Assembly: GCA_964604465.1 (NCBI GenBank)
Contig: CAZRYZ010000001.1
Span: 1-64,000, forward strand
DNA length: 64,000 nt
Source of the DNA: Fluviibacter sp964604465
Lineage (GTDB): Bacteria > Pseudomonadota > Gammaproteobacteria > Burkholderiales > Rhodocyclaceae
Direction of reading: 5' to 3'
Under the pieces are notes generated by a model, which was not told where the DNA came from, did no database searches, and saw nothing but the letters and a program-made list of their open reading frames with translations. The translations under genes and the position numbers were made by a program. Positions within the stretch are counted from its first letter, which is position 1. Each line of letters begins with the position of its first letter. This document shows positions 45,176 through 53,074 of the stretch, piece by piece.

Positions 45176-46579
45176 ATGTCTGCCAACGAAAACAAACCTC
45201 TCGCAACGCCCTACACCTGGGCAGGACGTTTTGACGAACCGATGTCTGAACTCGTCAAACGCTATACCGCCTCGGTAGACTTTGACCAGCGCCTGTGGCG
45301 ACAGGATATTCGTGGCTCGCTGGCGCATGCCCGCATGCTAGCCAAACAACACATTATCAGCGCTCAGGATCTAGCGGATATCGAACGCGGCATGAACCAG
45401 ATTATGGGTGAGCTGGAGCGTGGCGAGTTCATCTGGTCGCTGGATCTGGAGGATGTCCACCTCAATATCGAACACCGCCTCACCAGTCTGGTCGGCGATG
45501 CCGGCAAGCGTTTGCACACGGGTCGCTCGCGTAACGACCAGGTCGCTACGGATATCCGTCTCTGGTTGCGTGACAGCATCGACGTGTTGCTTGAACTCTT
45601 AAAGCGCTTGCAACTGGCTCTGGTGACCCTGGCCGAGCAACATGCCGCCACCCCGATGCCCGGTTTTACCCACCTGCAGGTCGCGCAACCAGTGACGTTT
45701 GGCCACCACCTGATGGCCTATGTCGAGATGCTGGCCCGTGATGCCGAACGGCTGACCGACTTACGCCGCCGCGTTAACCGCTTGCCACTCGGCAGCGCCG
45801 CGCTGGCTGGCACCACCTACCCGATTGATCGCCATTTCGTGGCCGAGCAACTGGGCTTCGAGGCTGTCTGCGAGAACTCTCTGGATGCTGTTTCTGATCG
45901 GGATTTCGCGATCGAATTCTGTGCTGCAGCATCGCTGGCCATGATCCACCTCTCACGTTTCTCGGAAGAGCTGGTGTTGTGGATGACACCCCGCTTTGGC
46001 TTCGTCATGCTGGCTGACCGTTTCTGCACGGGCTCGTCGATCATGCCGCAAAAGAAAAACCCGGATGTGCCTGAGCTGGCACGCGGCAAGACCGGCCGGG
46101 TCATTGGCGATCTGAACACCCTGCTCGTGCTGATGAAAGGTCAGCCACTGGCCTACAACAAAGACAATCAAGAAGATAAGGAACCGCTGTTCGATGCGGT
46201 TGATACCCTAACGGATACCCTGCGTATCTTTGTGGACCTGGTTCCGGGCATTACCGTTCGTCCTGAACCCATGGCCAACGCCCTGCTGCAGGGTTACGCA
46301 ACCGCCACTGATCTGGCCGATTACCTGGTGCGCAAGGGACTGCCCTTCCGCGAAGCTCATGAAGTGGTCGGACTGGCGGTCAAGGCTGCCGAAAAGAAGG
46401 GCGCGGATCTGGCCGACCTGACCCTGACGGAGCTTCGGGCATTTTCAAAATTAATTGAATCGGACGTGGTGCACGCTCTGACGATTGAGGGCTCACTGGC
46501 CGCCCGCAACCACGTCGGGGGCACCGCGCCAGAGCAAGTAAAAAGCGCGATCGAACGCGCCCGTCAGCGGCTCGCCTAG
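45176..46579 (+). CDS. argH: Argininosuccinate lyase
   Basis: This 467-residue enzyme releases fumarate from argininosuccinate in the last step of arginine synthesis. Signatures: TYTWAGRFDEPMSELVKRY-like N-terminus, LHTGRSRNDQVATDIRLW, PGFTHLQVAQPVTFGHHLMAY, GSAALAGTTYPIDR and the fumarase/ASL motif GSSIMPQKKNPDVPEL. Its stop TAG shares a CTAG with the stop of the convergent Gdt1-type gene. Confidence 0.97.
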   Translation: MSANENKPLATPYTWAGRFDEPMSELVKRYTASVDFDQRLWRQDIRGSLAHARMLAKQHIISAQDLADIERGMNQIMGELERGEFIWSLDLEDVHLNIEHRLTSLVGDAGKRLHTGRSRNDQVATDIRLWLRDSIDVLLELLKRLQLALVTLAEQHAATPMPGFTHLQVAQPVTFGHHLMAYVEMLARDAERLTDLRRRVNRLPLGSAALAGTTYPIDRHFVAEQLGFEAVCENSLDAVSDRDFAIEFCAAASLAMIHLSRFSEELVLWMTPRFGFVMLADRFCTGSSIMPQKKNPDVPELARGKTGRVIGDLNTLLVLMKGQPLAYNKDNQEDKEPLFDAVDTLTDTLRIFVDLVPGITVRPEPMANALLQGYATATDLADYLVRKGLPFREAHEVVGLAVKAAEKKGADLADLTLTELRAFSKLIESDVVHALTIEGSLAARNHVGGTAPEQVKSAIERARQRLA

Positions 46580-47154
46580 ATCGACAATCCGGCCAGGGTG
46601 GCAACCCCCAGAATCAGAAAGAGGATCGCTGTCACCCGGTGCACCAACTCGATGGAAATCTTTTTCAGGAGCATGTTCCCGAAAAAGACAACCGGCACAT
46701 TGGCCAGGAGCATACCGACGGTTGTACCCAGCACCACCGGAACGAGATCATTGAAACGGGCCGCCAGAATCGCCGTGGCCACCTGTGTCTTGTCGCCCAT
46801 TTCCAGCAGAAAGAAGATCACCGTCGTCATCACAAAGACACCATAGCGACGTAGTTTCTTTTCGGCTGTATTCTCTTCATCCTCATCCAGCCGATCGGGA
46901 ATCAAGGTCCATAGCGCCATAGCCACGAAAGATAGCCCGACAATCCAGCGCATCCAGTCGGGCCCCAACCAGTCCATCACTGAATCGCCAACCAACGCGG
47001 CCAATGCATGATTAAGCAGGGTGGCAATGAAGATACCTGCACTGATCGCCCAGGGGGAACGATAGCGCGCTGCCAACACCAGTGACAGCAGCTGGGTCTT
47101 GTCACCGATCTCGGCGAGCGCCACCACCCCGGTGGCGATCAGGAAAGCATCCAC
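46576..47154 (-). CDS. Gdt1/TMEM165 (UPF0016) family manganese exporter
   Basis: This 192-residue inner-membrane protein has six TM helices in two homologous halves, each with the signature acidic motif: EIGDKTQLLSLVLAARY near residue 16 and EMGDKTQVATAILAARF in the second half. The central cytosolic loop is acidic (DRLDEDEEN). Bacterial members (MneA type) export Mn2+; substrate here is inferred from family. It ends in a CTAG shared with argH and lies 12 bases downstream of grxD. Confidence 0.92.
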   Translation of the reverse strand: MDAFLIATGVVALAEIGDKTQLLSLVLAARYRSPWAISAGIFIATLLNHALAALVGDSVMDWLGPDWMRWIVGLSFVAMALWTLIPDRLDEDEENTAEKKLRRYGVFVMTTVIFFLLEMGDKTQVATAILAARFNDLVPVVLGTTVGMLLANVPVVFFGNMLLKKISIELVHRVTAILFLILGVATLAGLSI

Positions 47155-47166
47155 GAACTTGAAGCT

Positions 47167-47499
47167 TTAGTTTTTGTAGGGCTCGACCAGCGTTTGCAAT
47201 TCGCCCGCCTGGAACATTTCCATCATGATGTCGCTGCCACCGATAAACTCGCCGTTAACATACAGCTGAGGAATAGTCGGCCAATTGGCATAGACCTTAA
47301 CGCCCTCACGGATTTCGGGGTTATCCAGCACGTTAACCGTAAAGAACCGGGTCACACCGCTTTCACGCAACAGCTTGCAGGCGCGTTGCGAAAACCCGCA
47401 CTGAGGAAACTGTGGCGTCCCCTTCATGTACAGCACGACCGGGTGGCCTTTGACCTGTTCATCAATGAGGGCAAGGATCGGATTATTGTTATCGTTCAT
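47167..47499 (-). CDS. grxD: Monothiol glutaredoxin (CGFS type)
   Basis: This 110-residue protein has the CGFS active site in FPQCGFSQRACKLLRESG and glutathione-binding regions YMKGTPQFP, NWPTIPQLYVNGEFIGGSDIMMEM. Such Grx4-type proteins carry and deliver [2Fe-2S] clusters. It lies between a sulfur-transport operon and a metal exporter gene, and may be expressed with either. Confidence 0.96.
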   Translation of the reverse strand: MNDNNNPILALIDEQVKGHPVVLYMKGTPQFPQCGFSQRACKLLRESGVTRFFTVNVLDNPEIREGVKVYANWPTIPQLYVNGEFIGGSDIMMEMFQAGELQTLVEPYKN

Positions 47500-47562
47500 G
47501 GCAGAACTCCAGCAGGTTGGGGAATCAGAGAGCTGCGAGTCTAGCCAAGGCCGCCGAGGTCG

Positions 47563-48015
47563 TCAAACCGGCTTACGGTGATGGTGCGGATGTCGAACGT
47601 ATTCGATCACGCTATAGAGCGCCATACCGGCCAGCAACGCCAGCACGTAAAGCAACCCGGCATCAAGCCCGCTACCGAGCAAGACCAGACCGGGCCCCGG
47701 ACAGATGCCCGTCAGCCCCCAGCCGATTCCGAACAGAATCGAGCCGCCAATCAGTCGCCCGTTAATCAGGTTATTCGAGGGCAAATTCATGGGTTCGCCA
47801 AGCAGGGTCTTATGTGACCCTTTCAACCAACGGAAGCCCACCATACCGGCGATCAGACCACCACCCATCACCAGTGCCAGGGAGGGATCCCACAACCCCG
47901 TGATGTCGAGAAAACCGGCCACCTTGGCCGGATTGGCCATGCCAGAGAGGATCAAGCCCAGACCGAGCAAGAGACCGGACAGGCCCGCCGTCAGCCACTG
48001 CATCAGTTTGCTCAT
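47563..48015 (-). CDS. YeeE/YedE sulfur-transport family half-protein (PmpB-like)
   Basis: This 150-residue membrane protein has about four TM helices and the sulfur-transport signature GICPGPGLVLLGSG with a single Cys. The ATG at 48015 overlaps the stop of the upstream half by 4 bases; the longer open frame is read-through in another gene's region. Together with its partner it makes a two-subunit version of the YeeE/TsuA fold, proposed to import thiosulfate or sulfur. The C-terminus is His-rich (HPHHHR). Confidence 0.88.
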   Translation of the reverse strand: MSKLMQWLTAGLSGLLLGLGLILSGMANPAKVAGFLDITGLWDPSLALVMGGGLIAGMVGFRWLKGSHKTLLGEPMNLPSNNLINGRLIGGSILFGIGWGLTGICPGPGLVLLGSGLDAGLLYVLALLAGMALYSVIEYVRHPHHHRKPV

Positions 48016-48473
48016 GCGCCACCTCCGACCACGTGCCGGACAATAAACACCGTGACCATGGCGGAGCCCATGAAGGCAGCCACTGCCACCAGTGAACGCA
48101 GTGAAAACCGCGAAAGACCGCAGATGCCGTGACCACTGGTACAACCATTGGCGTAACGTGTGCCGAGACCGACGAGCAGGCCGCCCACAAGCAGCCCCAA
48201 GAATCCGGTCTGCTCGACAACAGGCGGCAGTTCAGCCACCAGGCGCCAGACCATGGGCGCGCCGATCAAACCGAGCAGAAAGGCGATGCGCCAACCGAAA
48301 GCCTCATGCTTGCGCTGGACGACCAGATCAACCAAGTGCCCCAGAATGCCGCTGATGCCAGCGATCCGGCTATTCGTCCAGGCCAACCAGATCGCGGCCA
48401 GACCGATCATAAGACCACCCGCCAGTGCGGCCAGCGCGGCGGTCATGGTAAAAGCCTGCCAGTCGATGCTCAT
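48012..48473 (-). CDS. YeeE/YedE sulfur-transport family half-protein (PmpA-like)
   Basis: This 153-residue membrane protein has about four TM helices and carries the paired-Cys signature YANGCTSGHGICGLSRFS characteristic of the first YeeE/YedE repeat. It overlaps the ArsR-type regulator upstream and the second half-protein downstream by 4 bases each. Function is inferred as sulfur-compound transport under control of the adjacent thiol-sensing repressor. Confidence 0.88.
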   Translation of the reverse strand: MSIDWQAFTMTAALAALAGGLMIGLAAIWLAWTNSRIAGISGILGHLVDLVVQRKHEAFGWRIAFLLGLIGAPMVWRLVAELPPVVEQTGFLGLLVGGLLVGLGTRYANGCTSGHGICGLSRFSLRSLVAVAAFMGSAMVTVFIVRHVVGGGA

Positions 48474-48892
48474 GCCTTACCTCGTTTCTGGGGTGTTTGA
48501 GCGCCCGCACCACAATAGAGCGCATTCAAAGTTTCCAGAATCACCTGCACATGGGGATGGCTGACCTTGTAATAAATATACTTGCCATCGCGTCGGGTGC
48601 TGACCAGCCCCTCTTTGCGCAGAACGCCGAGCTGCTGCGAGAGCGTTGGCTGATGGATATCCAGAATCTCTTCCAGTTCACCAACGGCATACTCCCCCTG
48701 CAGCATCTGGCAAAGGAGCAAGAGGCGATCCGGATTCCCGATGACCTTGAGGAGCGACACGACCTGACCGGCCTGATTTCGCATCCACGTCAGATCAAGT
48801 TGCGGTAACGCATTTGCGCCATTCGCCATTAGATTCTTTGCAGAACCGCTTTTTGCGGTCTGCCCACTTCCCTGGGTATTTTTTGTCGCCAT
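48470..48892 (-). CDS. ArsR-family sulfide/persulfide-sensing repressor (SqrR/BigR/YgaV-like)
   Basis: This 140-residue winged-helix protein has a Lys/Asn/Ala-rich leader of about 30 residues, then IGNPDRLLLLCQMLQGEYAVGEL, recognition helix HQPTLSQQLGVLRKEGLV and wing RRDGKYIYYKV. Cys61 and Cys127 are 66 residues apart, the same spacing as the persulfide-sensing pair of SqrR (41/107). That and the downstream sulfur-transport genes support a reactive-sulfur sensor, not a metal sensor. It heads the operon with 4-base overlaps. Confidence 0.87.
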   Translation of the reverse strand: MATKNTQGSGQTAKSGSAKNLMANGANALPQLDLTWMRNQAGQVVSLLKVIGNPDRLLLLCQMLQGEYAVGELEEILDIHQPTLSQQLGVLRKEGLVSTRRDGKYIYYKVSHPHVQVILETLNALYCGAGAQTPQKRGKA

Positions 48893-48927
48893 GATTGTTT
48901 TGTAGTTGGAGACGGTAATTTTTTTTC

Positions 48928-48948
48928 AGTATACCATGCAATATATAA
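48928..48948 (-). promoter_or_regulatory. Candidate promoter/operator of the sulfur operon
   Basis: On the minus strand TATACT (48933-48928) is a plausible -10 box 36 bases before the regulator ATG. It overlaps an AT-rich imperfect dyad with TATA arms (about 48931-48948). An ArsR-type repressor could autoregulate here. The dyad arms are short, so confidence is low. Confidence 0.3.
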
Positions 48949-49018
48949 GCCAGCAGCTAAACTATAAGTCACCCACGGCCACCCTGTCATCCACACTTGC
49001 TCGCGCTAAAATGCAACC

Positions 49019-49237
49019 ATGAGCAAAAAACCGACCTGGCTAAAACCGAGTGGCTCCCCGGTCTCTTGCACCGAAAAAATCAAGGTGCTGAACGAGAATT
49101 ACGACGAACTCCGTACGTTGGCCCAGGAGACCCTGGATGACGCCCTGTTGATGGGCTGCAGCGAAGCACAGATTCGTGCCGTTTTACGCGACATGATCAA
49201 TGGTCTGTCGGCCAACTATGGTGAATTAGAAGACTGA
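49019..49237 (+). CDS. Small soluble protein of unknown function
   Basis: This 72-residue acidic protein is mostly helical, with no signal peptide or TM segment. Two cysteines are present (SPVSCTEKIKVLNENYDELR and LLMGCSEAQIRAVLRDMI). I do not recognise a family. It is divergent from the sulfur-sensing repressor (126-base gap) and converges on the carbonic-anhydrase-like gene. The protein-like composition and clean ATG support a real gene. Confidence 0.6.
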   Translation: MSKKPTWLKPSGSPVSCTEKIKVLNENYDELRTLAQETLDDALLMGCSEAQIRAVLRDMINGLSANYGELED

Positions 49238-49245
49238 TCGCGCCA

Positions 49246-50319
49246 TTAACTGCGCCAGTTTAGCCGCCGTGCGTGCCAATCGAGCGTTGCCGTCCTGCTC
49301 ATCATTTTCTTCGCCAGTGCCGGATGCGCTTCAGCAATGACCTGACGGGCAAACCCAGAGAGAAACGAGGCTTTAATCGCTGCCCGAGCCTGGTCTACGC
49401 CGATACTTTCATAAGGCACCGAGGATAGAACCAGAAAGCCATCATCCGGAATACGGCCGGCGGCCATATTGGCCTCGATAATGCCTGCCGCGCGAATAAT
49501 CGGCTCGGCGAGCTGTGGACTATAAGGACCGACGATGAGTGCCAGGTTAGGGGTGTGTAAAAAATCGAAGCCTCGCCCCAGGCAGATCATCCACTCCCGA
49601 TGCTCAATATCCAGCTGCCTTTCACCCCGTAGTGCCTGGGCCCGTACCTTGTTCACATGGCGCGCGTTGCCTTCCAGCAAGGGCAACAGATCGGCCCGCA
49701 TGCGTTCAGGCATATCGGGCAGCAACGCCCCGAGCCGATCGGTCAGTTGCGACGAATCGGCATCCGTCCACGCGGCCATATCCAGTTCCTGACCGTCCAC
49801 ACCATGAATGATCAGGGCATCCTCATCCGTTTCAAAACCACAGACCAGCGGGTAAACCGTGCCGTGCCCTGCGCCGAAGATGGTCGAAATCTGGCGATGG
49901 ATGGATTGTGTATGCGCAATTGCCGCGGTTTGATCGTAGTCAAATCCGGCACAGCCGCGGCGCCGTTCGCCCCGGGAGAAATGATAGGTTACGAGAAACA
50001 AAACCTGACGACCCTCGTGGATTCGCTCCATCACATACTGGGTCAACACTTCGCCCAGGTGAGGCCAGCCTAGATCAAACTGGCCACCCAGATTTCGGAA
50101 GGGCATCAGAATGCCGACCGGGGTCTCCGTGGCAAACGGAATGTTGATCCGGCCATCCATGCACTTGAGGACCGCAATCGCCGTCGGATGCTGACTCTGG
50201 TAACGCGTCCGTGCCAGCATGGCTTCCGGGCTGCGATAAGCCTCGCCATGGCGTTCGGCCAACTCGGCCAGCCAGCGGATCCGGTGATCAATCGGTTTGC
50301 TATGCACATCGTTCATCAC
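49246..50319 (-). CDS. Carbonic-anhydrase-like zinc protein (CsoSCA-type site)
   Basis: This 357-residue cytosolic protein shows a beta-class carbonic anhydrase zinc-site pattern. AVLKCMDGRINIPF has Cys53-x-Asp55-x-Arg57, and TYHFSRGERRRGCAGF has His113 and Cys123 ten residues later. The wide His-Cys gap is unlike ordinary beta enzymes (His-x-x-Cys) and close to that of the carboxysomal CsoSCA subclass. No carboxysome genes are present. It lies 27 bases after fbpC, at the end of the ferric-transport operon. Carbonic anhydrase activity is inferred; another zinc hydrolase function is possible. Confidence 0.55.
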   Translation of the reverse strand: MMNDVHSKPIDHRIRWLAELAERHGEAYRSPEAMLARTRYQSQHPTAIAVLKCMDGRINIPFATETPVGILMPFRNLGGQFDLGWPHLGEVLTQYVMERIHEGRQVLFLVTYHFSRGERRRGCAGFDYDQTAAIAHTQSIHRQISTIFGAGHGTVYPLVCGFETDEDALIIHGVDGQELDMAAWTDADSSQLTDRLGALLPDMPERMRADLLPLLEGNARHVNKVRAQALRGERQLDIEHREWMICLGRGFDFLHTPNLALIVGPYSPQLAEPIIRAAGIIEANMAAGRIPDDGFLVLSSVPYESIGVDQARAAIKASFLSGFARQVIAEAHPALAKKMMSRTATLDWHARRLNWRS

Positions 50320-50346
50320 CGTACCCTCCCGTGAGTTAACAGCGCG

Positions 50347-51405
50347 CTAAACGCTTCCCCGTGGAAACGCAACTAGGTGGTCAATCTCCAGCCTAATGCC
50401 GATCATCTCACCAATCTGGTGGTCGTGGTGACTTGGCACTAGCGACAACACCTGATCCCCTGAAGCCAGCTCTAGCGTATACAAGAACGCCGCACCGCGG
50501 AACACGCGTTCCACGACGCGGGCTCGAACCGGACTGGCATCATCGTGCTGGATATCATCCGGCCGAATGAGAACATCCACCTCCGAACCGTCAGGAACAT
50601 CCACCGGTTGGATCCGGCAGAGTTGACCCAGTTCAAAGTCAATGCAATTACCCCCATTGACGATGGCCGGGAGAAACACTCCGTCGCCGACAAAGGTCGC
50701 CACATGGCGCGAGGCGGGTTCGTGGTAAAGCTCGTAGGGTGCTGCCCACTGCTGCAAACGGCCATCCAGCATCACCCCCACCCGATCTGCCATGGCAAAG
50801 GCCTCCTGCTGATTATGAGTAACGAGTAAACCCGTTGTCCCCGTGGCCTTGAGAATATGATGGACGTCGATCGACAGGCGTTCGCGCAACTCGACATCCA
50901 GATTCGAAAAAGGCTCATCCATGAGGAGCAGCGTCGGTCCGGGTGCCAGCGCCCGCGCCAGCGCGACACGCTGCTGTTGACCGCCGGAAAGCTGGTGCGG
51001 ATAACGCTGACCCGAATCCCCCAGCCCCACCAGATCAAGCATTTCCGATACACGCCGTAATTTATCGGTACGCGTCCACTCGCGCAGACCGAACGCGACG
51101 TTATCGGCCACGCTCAGATGGGGAAACAGCGCATAGTCCTGAAACACCATGCCAATCTGGCGGCGCTCGGGCGCCAGTCGCCATGCTGCGTCTGCGACCC
51201 AGTGACCATTCAGGGCAATCCGCCCACCCATGAGCGGCTCGAAACCGGCAATCGCCCTCAGCACGGTCGTTTTGCCACACCCCGAACCCCCCAGCAAACA
51301 GCCAATTTCGCCCGGCGCCAGCGCAAAGGACAATCCATCGACGATAGGTCGATTGGCGTAACCGAGTACCACCGATTCCAGAATCAACGCATCCATAGGT
51401 TTCAT
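50347..51405 (-). CDS. fbpC: Ferric iron ABC transporter ATP-binding protein
   Basis: This 352-residue ATPase has Walker A GGSGCGKTTVLRAIAG, Q-loop GMVFQDYALFPHLSV, signature LSGGQQQRVALARAL, Walker B LLLMDEPFSNLD and a His switch TTGLLVTHNQQEAFA. The C-terminal TOBE-like regulatory region (about 240-345) is typical of FbpC/PotA ATPases. It starts 10 bases after fbpB. It energises Fe(III) import through FbpB; a second ATG three codons in is also possible. Confidence 0.93.
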   Translation of the reverse strand: MKPMDALILESVVLGYANRPIVDGLSFALAPGEIGCLLGGSGCGKTTVLRAIAGFEPLMGGRIALNGHWVADAAWRLAPERRQIGMVFQDYALFPHLSVADNVAFGLREWTRTDKLRRVSEMLDLVGLGDSGQRYPHQLSGGQQQRVALARALAPGPTLLLMDEPFSNLDVELRERLSIDVHHILKATGTTGLLVTHNQQEAFAMADRVGVMLDGRLQQWAAPYELYHEPASRHVATFVGDGVFLPAIVNGGNCIDFELGQLCRIQPVDVPDGSEVDVLIRPDDIQHDDASPVRARVVERVFRGAAFLYTLELASGDQVLSLVPSHHDHQIGEMIGIRLEIDHLVAFPRGSV

Positions 51406-51415
51406 TGTTTAACGC

Positions 51416-53038
51416 TCAGTGCAATCCGGATTCCGACTTGCGGACTAGCAAGATCACCGGGATCAGACCGGCAACCACAATCGCCAGACTGGGAAGTGCC
51501 GCGCGATCCCACATGCCCTCTGACGTCATTTCAAAAACACGCACCGCGAGCGTATCCCACCCGAAGGGTCGTGTCATCAAGGTAATTGGCATTTCCTTCA
51601 TTACATCCACAAATACGATCAACGCAGCCGTCATCACTCCACCTCGCACCATGGGAAGTTGAAGCCGGAAAAGCACATGCCTGGGTGAAAGGCCCAGCGA
51701 CCGCGCCGCATTGCCCTGATTTCGGGTGATGCGCTGCATGGACGCATCAATAGGCTGGTACGCAACCGCCAGAAAGCGGGCCGACAGTGCAAGCAACATG
51801 ACGACCATCGAGCCCTTAAGCAATGGCCCCAACTCCCAGCCAAACCATGCAGACATCGTCGAGAGCTGGTTATCGACCCAGGCGATGGGAATAAAGAGCC
51901 CAACAGCCAGGACCGTTCCGGGGATGGCGTAACCCAAGGTTGCCAAGCGAACGGTCCATTGGGTCAGCGGATCCGGATGGTGTTGCCGGATCGCACTGAG
52001 GATAATCCCCAGAAAAGTCACCACAATGGCAGCCAGACCTGCCAGCCAGATCGAGTGCAGAAGAAAGAACGGATAGCGCCCATCGAAATCTTCCTGCCAG
52101 ATACCACGAACCCAGACTAGCAACTGGATCAGAGGCACCACAAAGGCCATGGCCAATACCACGCCACAGAACATCACCGCCGCCCAGCGGGCGCCCCCCT
52201 TCAAAGGAATGCGCGCCGGACTGTAGCTCTTGGCAGCATAACGCCGGTTCTGCCGCAATCGCTGGTCAACAACGGCCAGCACCAGAACAAACAGAACCAG
52301 CAATGAAGCCAGCTGGCTGGCAGCCGGTAGGTTAAAGAGTGCAAACCAAGCCTTGTAAATTGCCGTGGTGAAGGTATCAAAACTGAAAATCGAGACACTA
52401 CCGAAATCTGCTAGCGTTTCCATCAGCGCCAGCGTCATGCCGCCGGCAATCCACGGGCGAGCCATCGGCAGCGCCACTTTCCAGAATGCCTGAAAGCGGG
52501 TGTAACCAAGCACCTGCGCCGCTTCGATCGCACGCAATCCCTGGGTCACAAAGGCATTACGTGCCAGTAAATAGACGTACGGATAGAAGGCCAGGGTCAG
52601 CACCAGAATCACTCCGCCCGTTGAACGAATCCGCGGAAACCAGGGCACGCCGCCCAACCACTCACGCAGTGTGCTCTGCACCGGTCCGGTAAAGTCAAAT
52701 AGGCCAACCTGGACAAAGGCCAGCACGTAGGCCGGCATGGCCAGCGGGAGCATCAGACTCCAGGCAAAGAATCGACGCCCTGGGAACTCGCAGACGGCCG
52801 TCAGCCACGCGAGGCTGACCCCCAATAGCAACACCCCCATGCCCACGCCCAGCAGCAACGTCAACGTATTTTTCAAGACACCCGGTAGTACAAACTCCGC
52901 CAGATGCGACCAGATCTCAGGTTGCGGATCAAAGACAGACGCTAGCACCACCAGCAGTGGCACCAGCGTCAGCTGCGCAATGACCAGAGCCCGCCAGGGG
53001 CCCCAGTTGGTTGGCGCACGATGGGGCATCAAGGGCAC
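51416..53038 (-). CDS. fbpB: Ferric iron ABC transporter permease (fused two-domain)
   Basis: This 540-residue inner-membrane permease has about 12 TM helices and two BPD_transp_1 domains in one chain. The EAA loops are visible: EAAQVLGYTRFQAFWKVALPMARPWIAGG in the first half (in two parts) and GNAARSLGLSPRHVLFRLQLPMVRGG in the second. Such fused permeases are typical of FbpB/SfuB. It lies between fbpA (36-base gap) and fbpC. Confidence 0.94.
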   Translation of the reverse strand: MPLMPHRAPTNWGPWRALVIAQLTLVPLLVVLASVFDPQPEIWSHLAEFVLPGVLKNTLTLLLGVGMGVLLLGVSLAWLTAVCEFPGRRFFAWSLMLPLAMPAYVLAFVQVGLFDFTGPVQSTLREWLGGVPWFPRIRSTGGVILVLTLAFYPYVYLLARNAFVTQGLRAIEAAQVLGYTRFQAFWKVALPMARPWIAGGMTLALMETLADFGSVSIFSFDTFTTAIYKAWFALFNLPAASQLASLLVLFVLVLAVVDQRLRQNRRYAAKSYSPARIPLKGGARWAAVMFCGVVLAMAFVVPLIQLLVWVRGIWQEDFDGRYPFFLLHSIWLAGLAAIVVTFLGIILSAIRQHHPDPLTQWTVRLATLGYAIPGTVLAVGLFIPIAWVDNQLSTMSAWFGWELGPLLKGSMVVMLLALSARFLAVAYQPIDASMQRITRNQGNAARSLGLSPRHVLFRLQLPMVRGGVMTAALIVFVDVMKEMPITLMTRPFGWDTLAVRVFEMTSEGMWDRAALPSLAIVVAGLIPVILLVRKSESGLH

Positions 53039-53074
53039 GGAGTAGCCCCGAAGCGAAGTGGTGTCGGCAATCTG

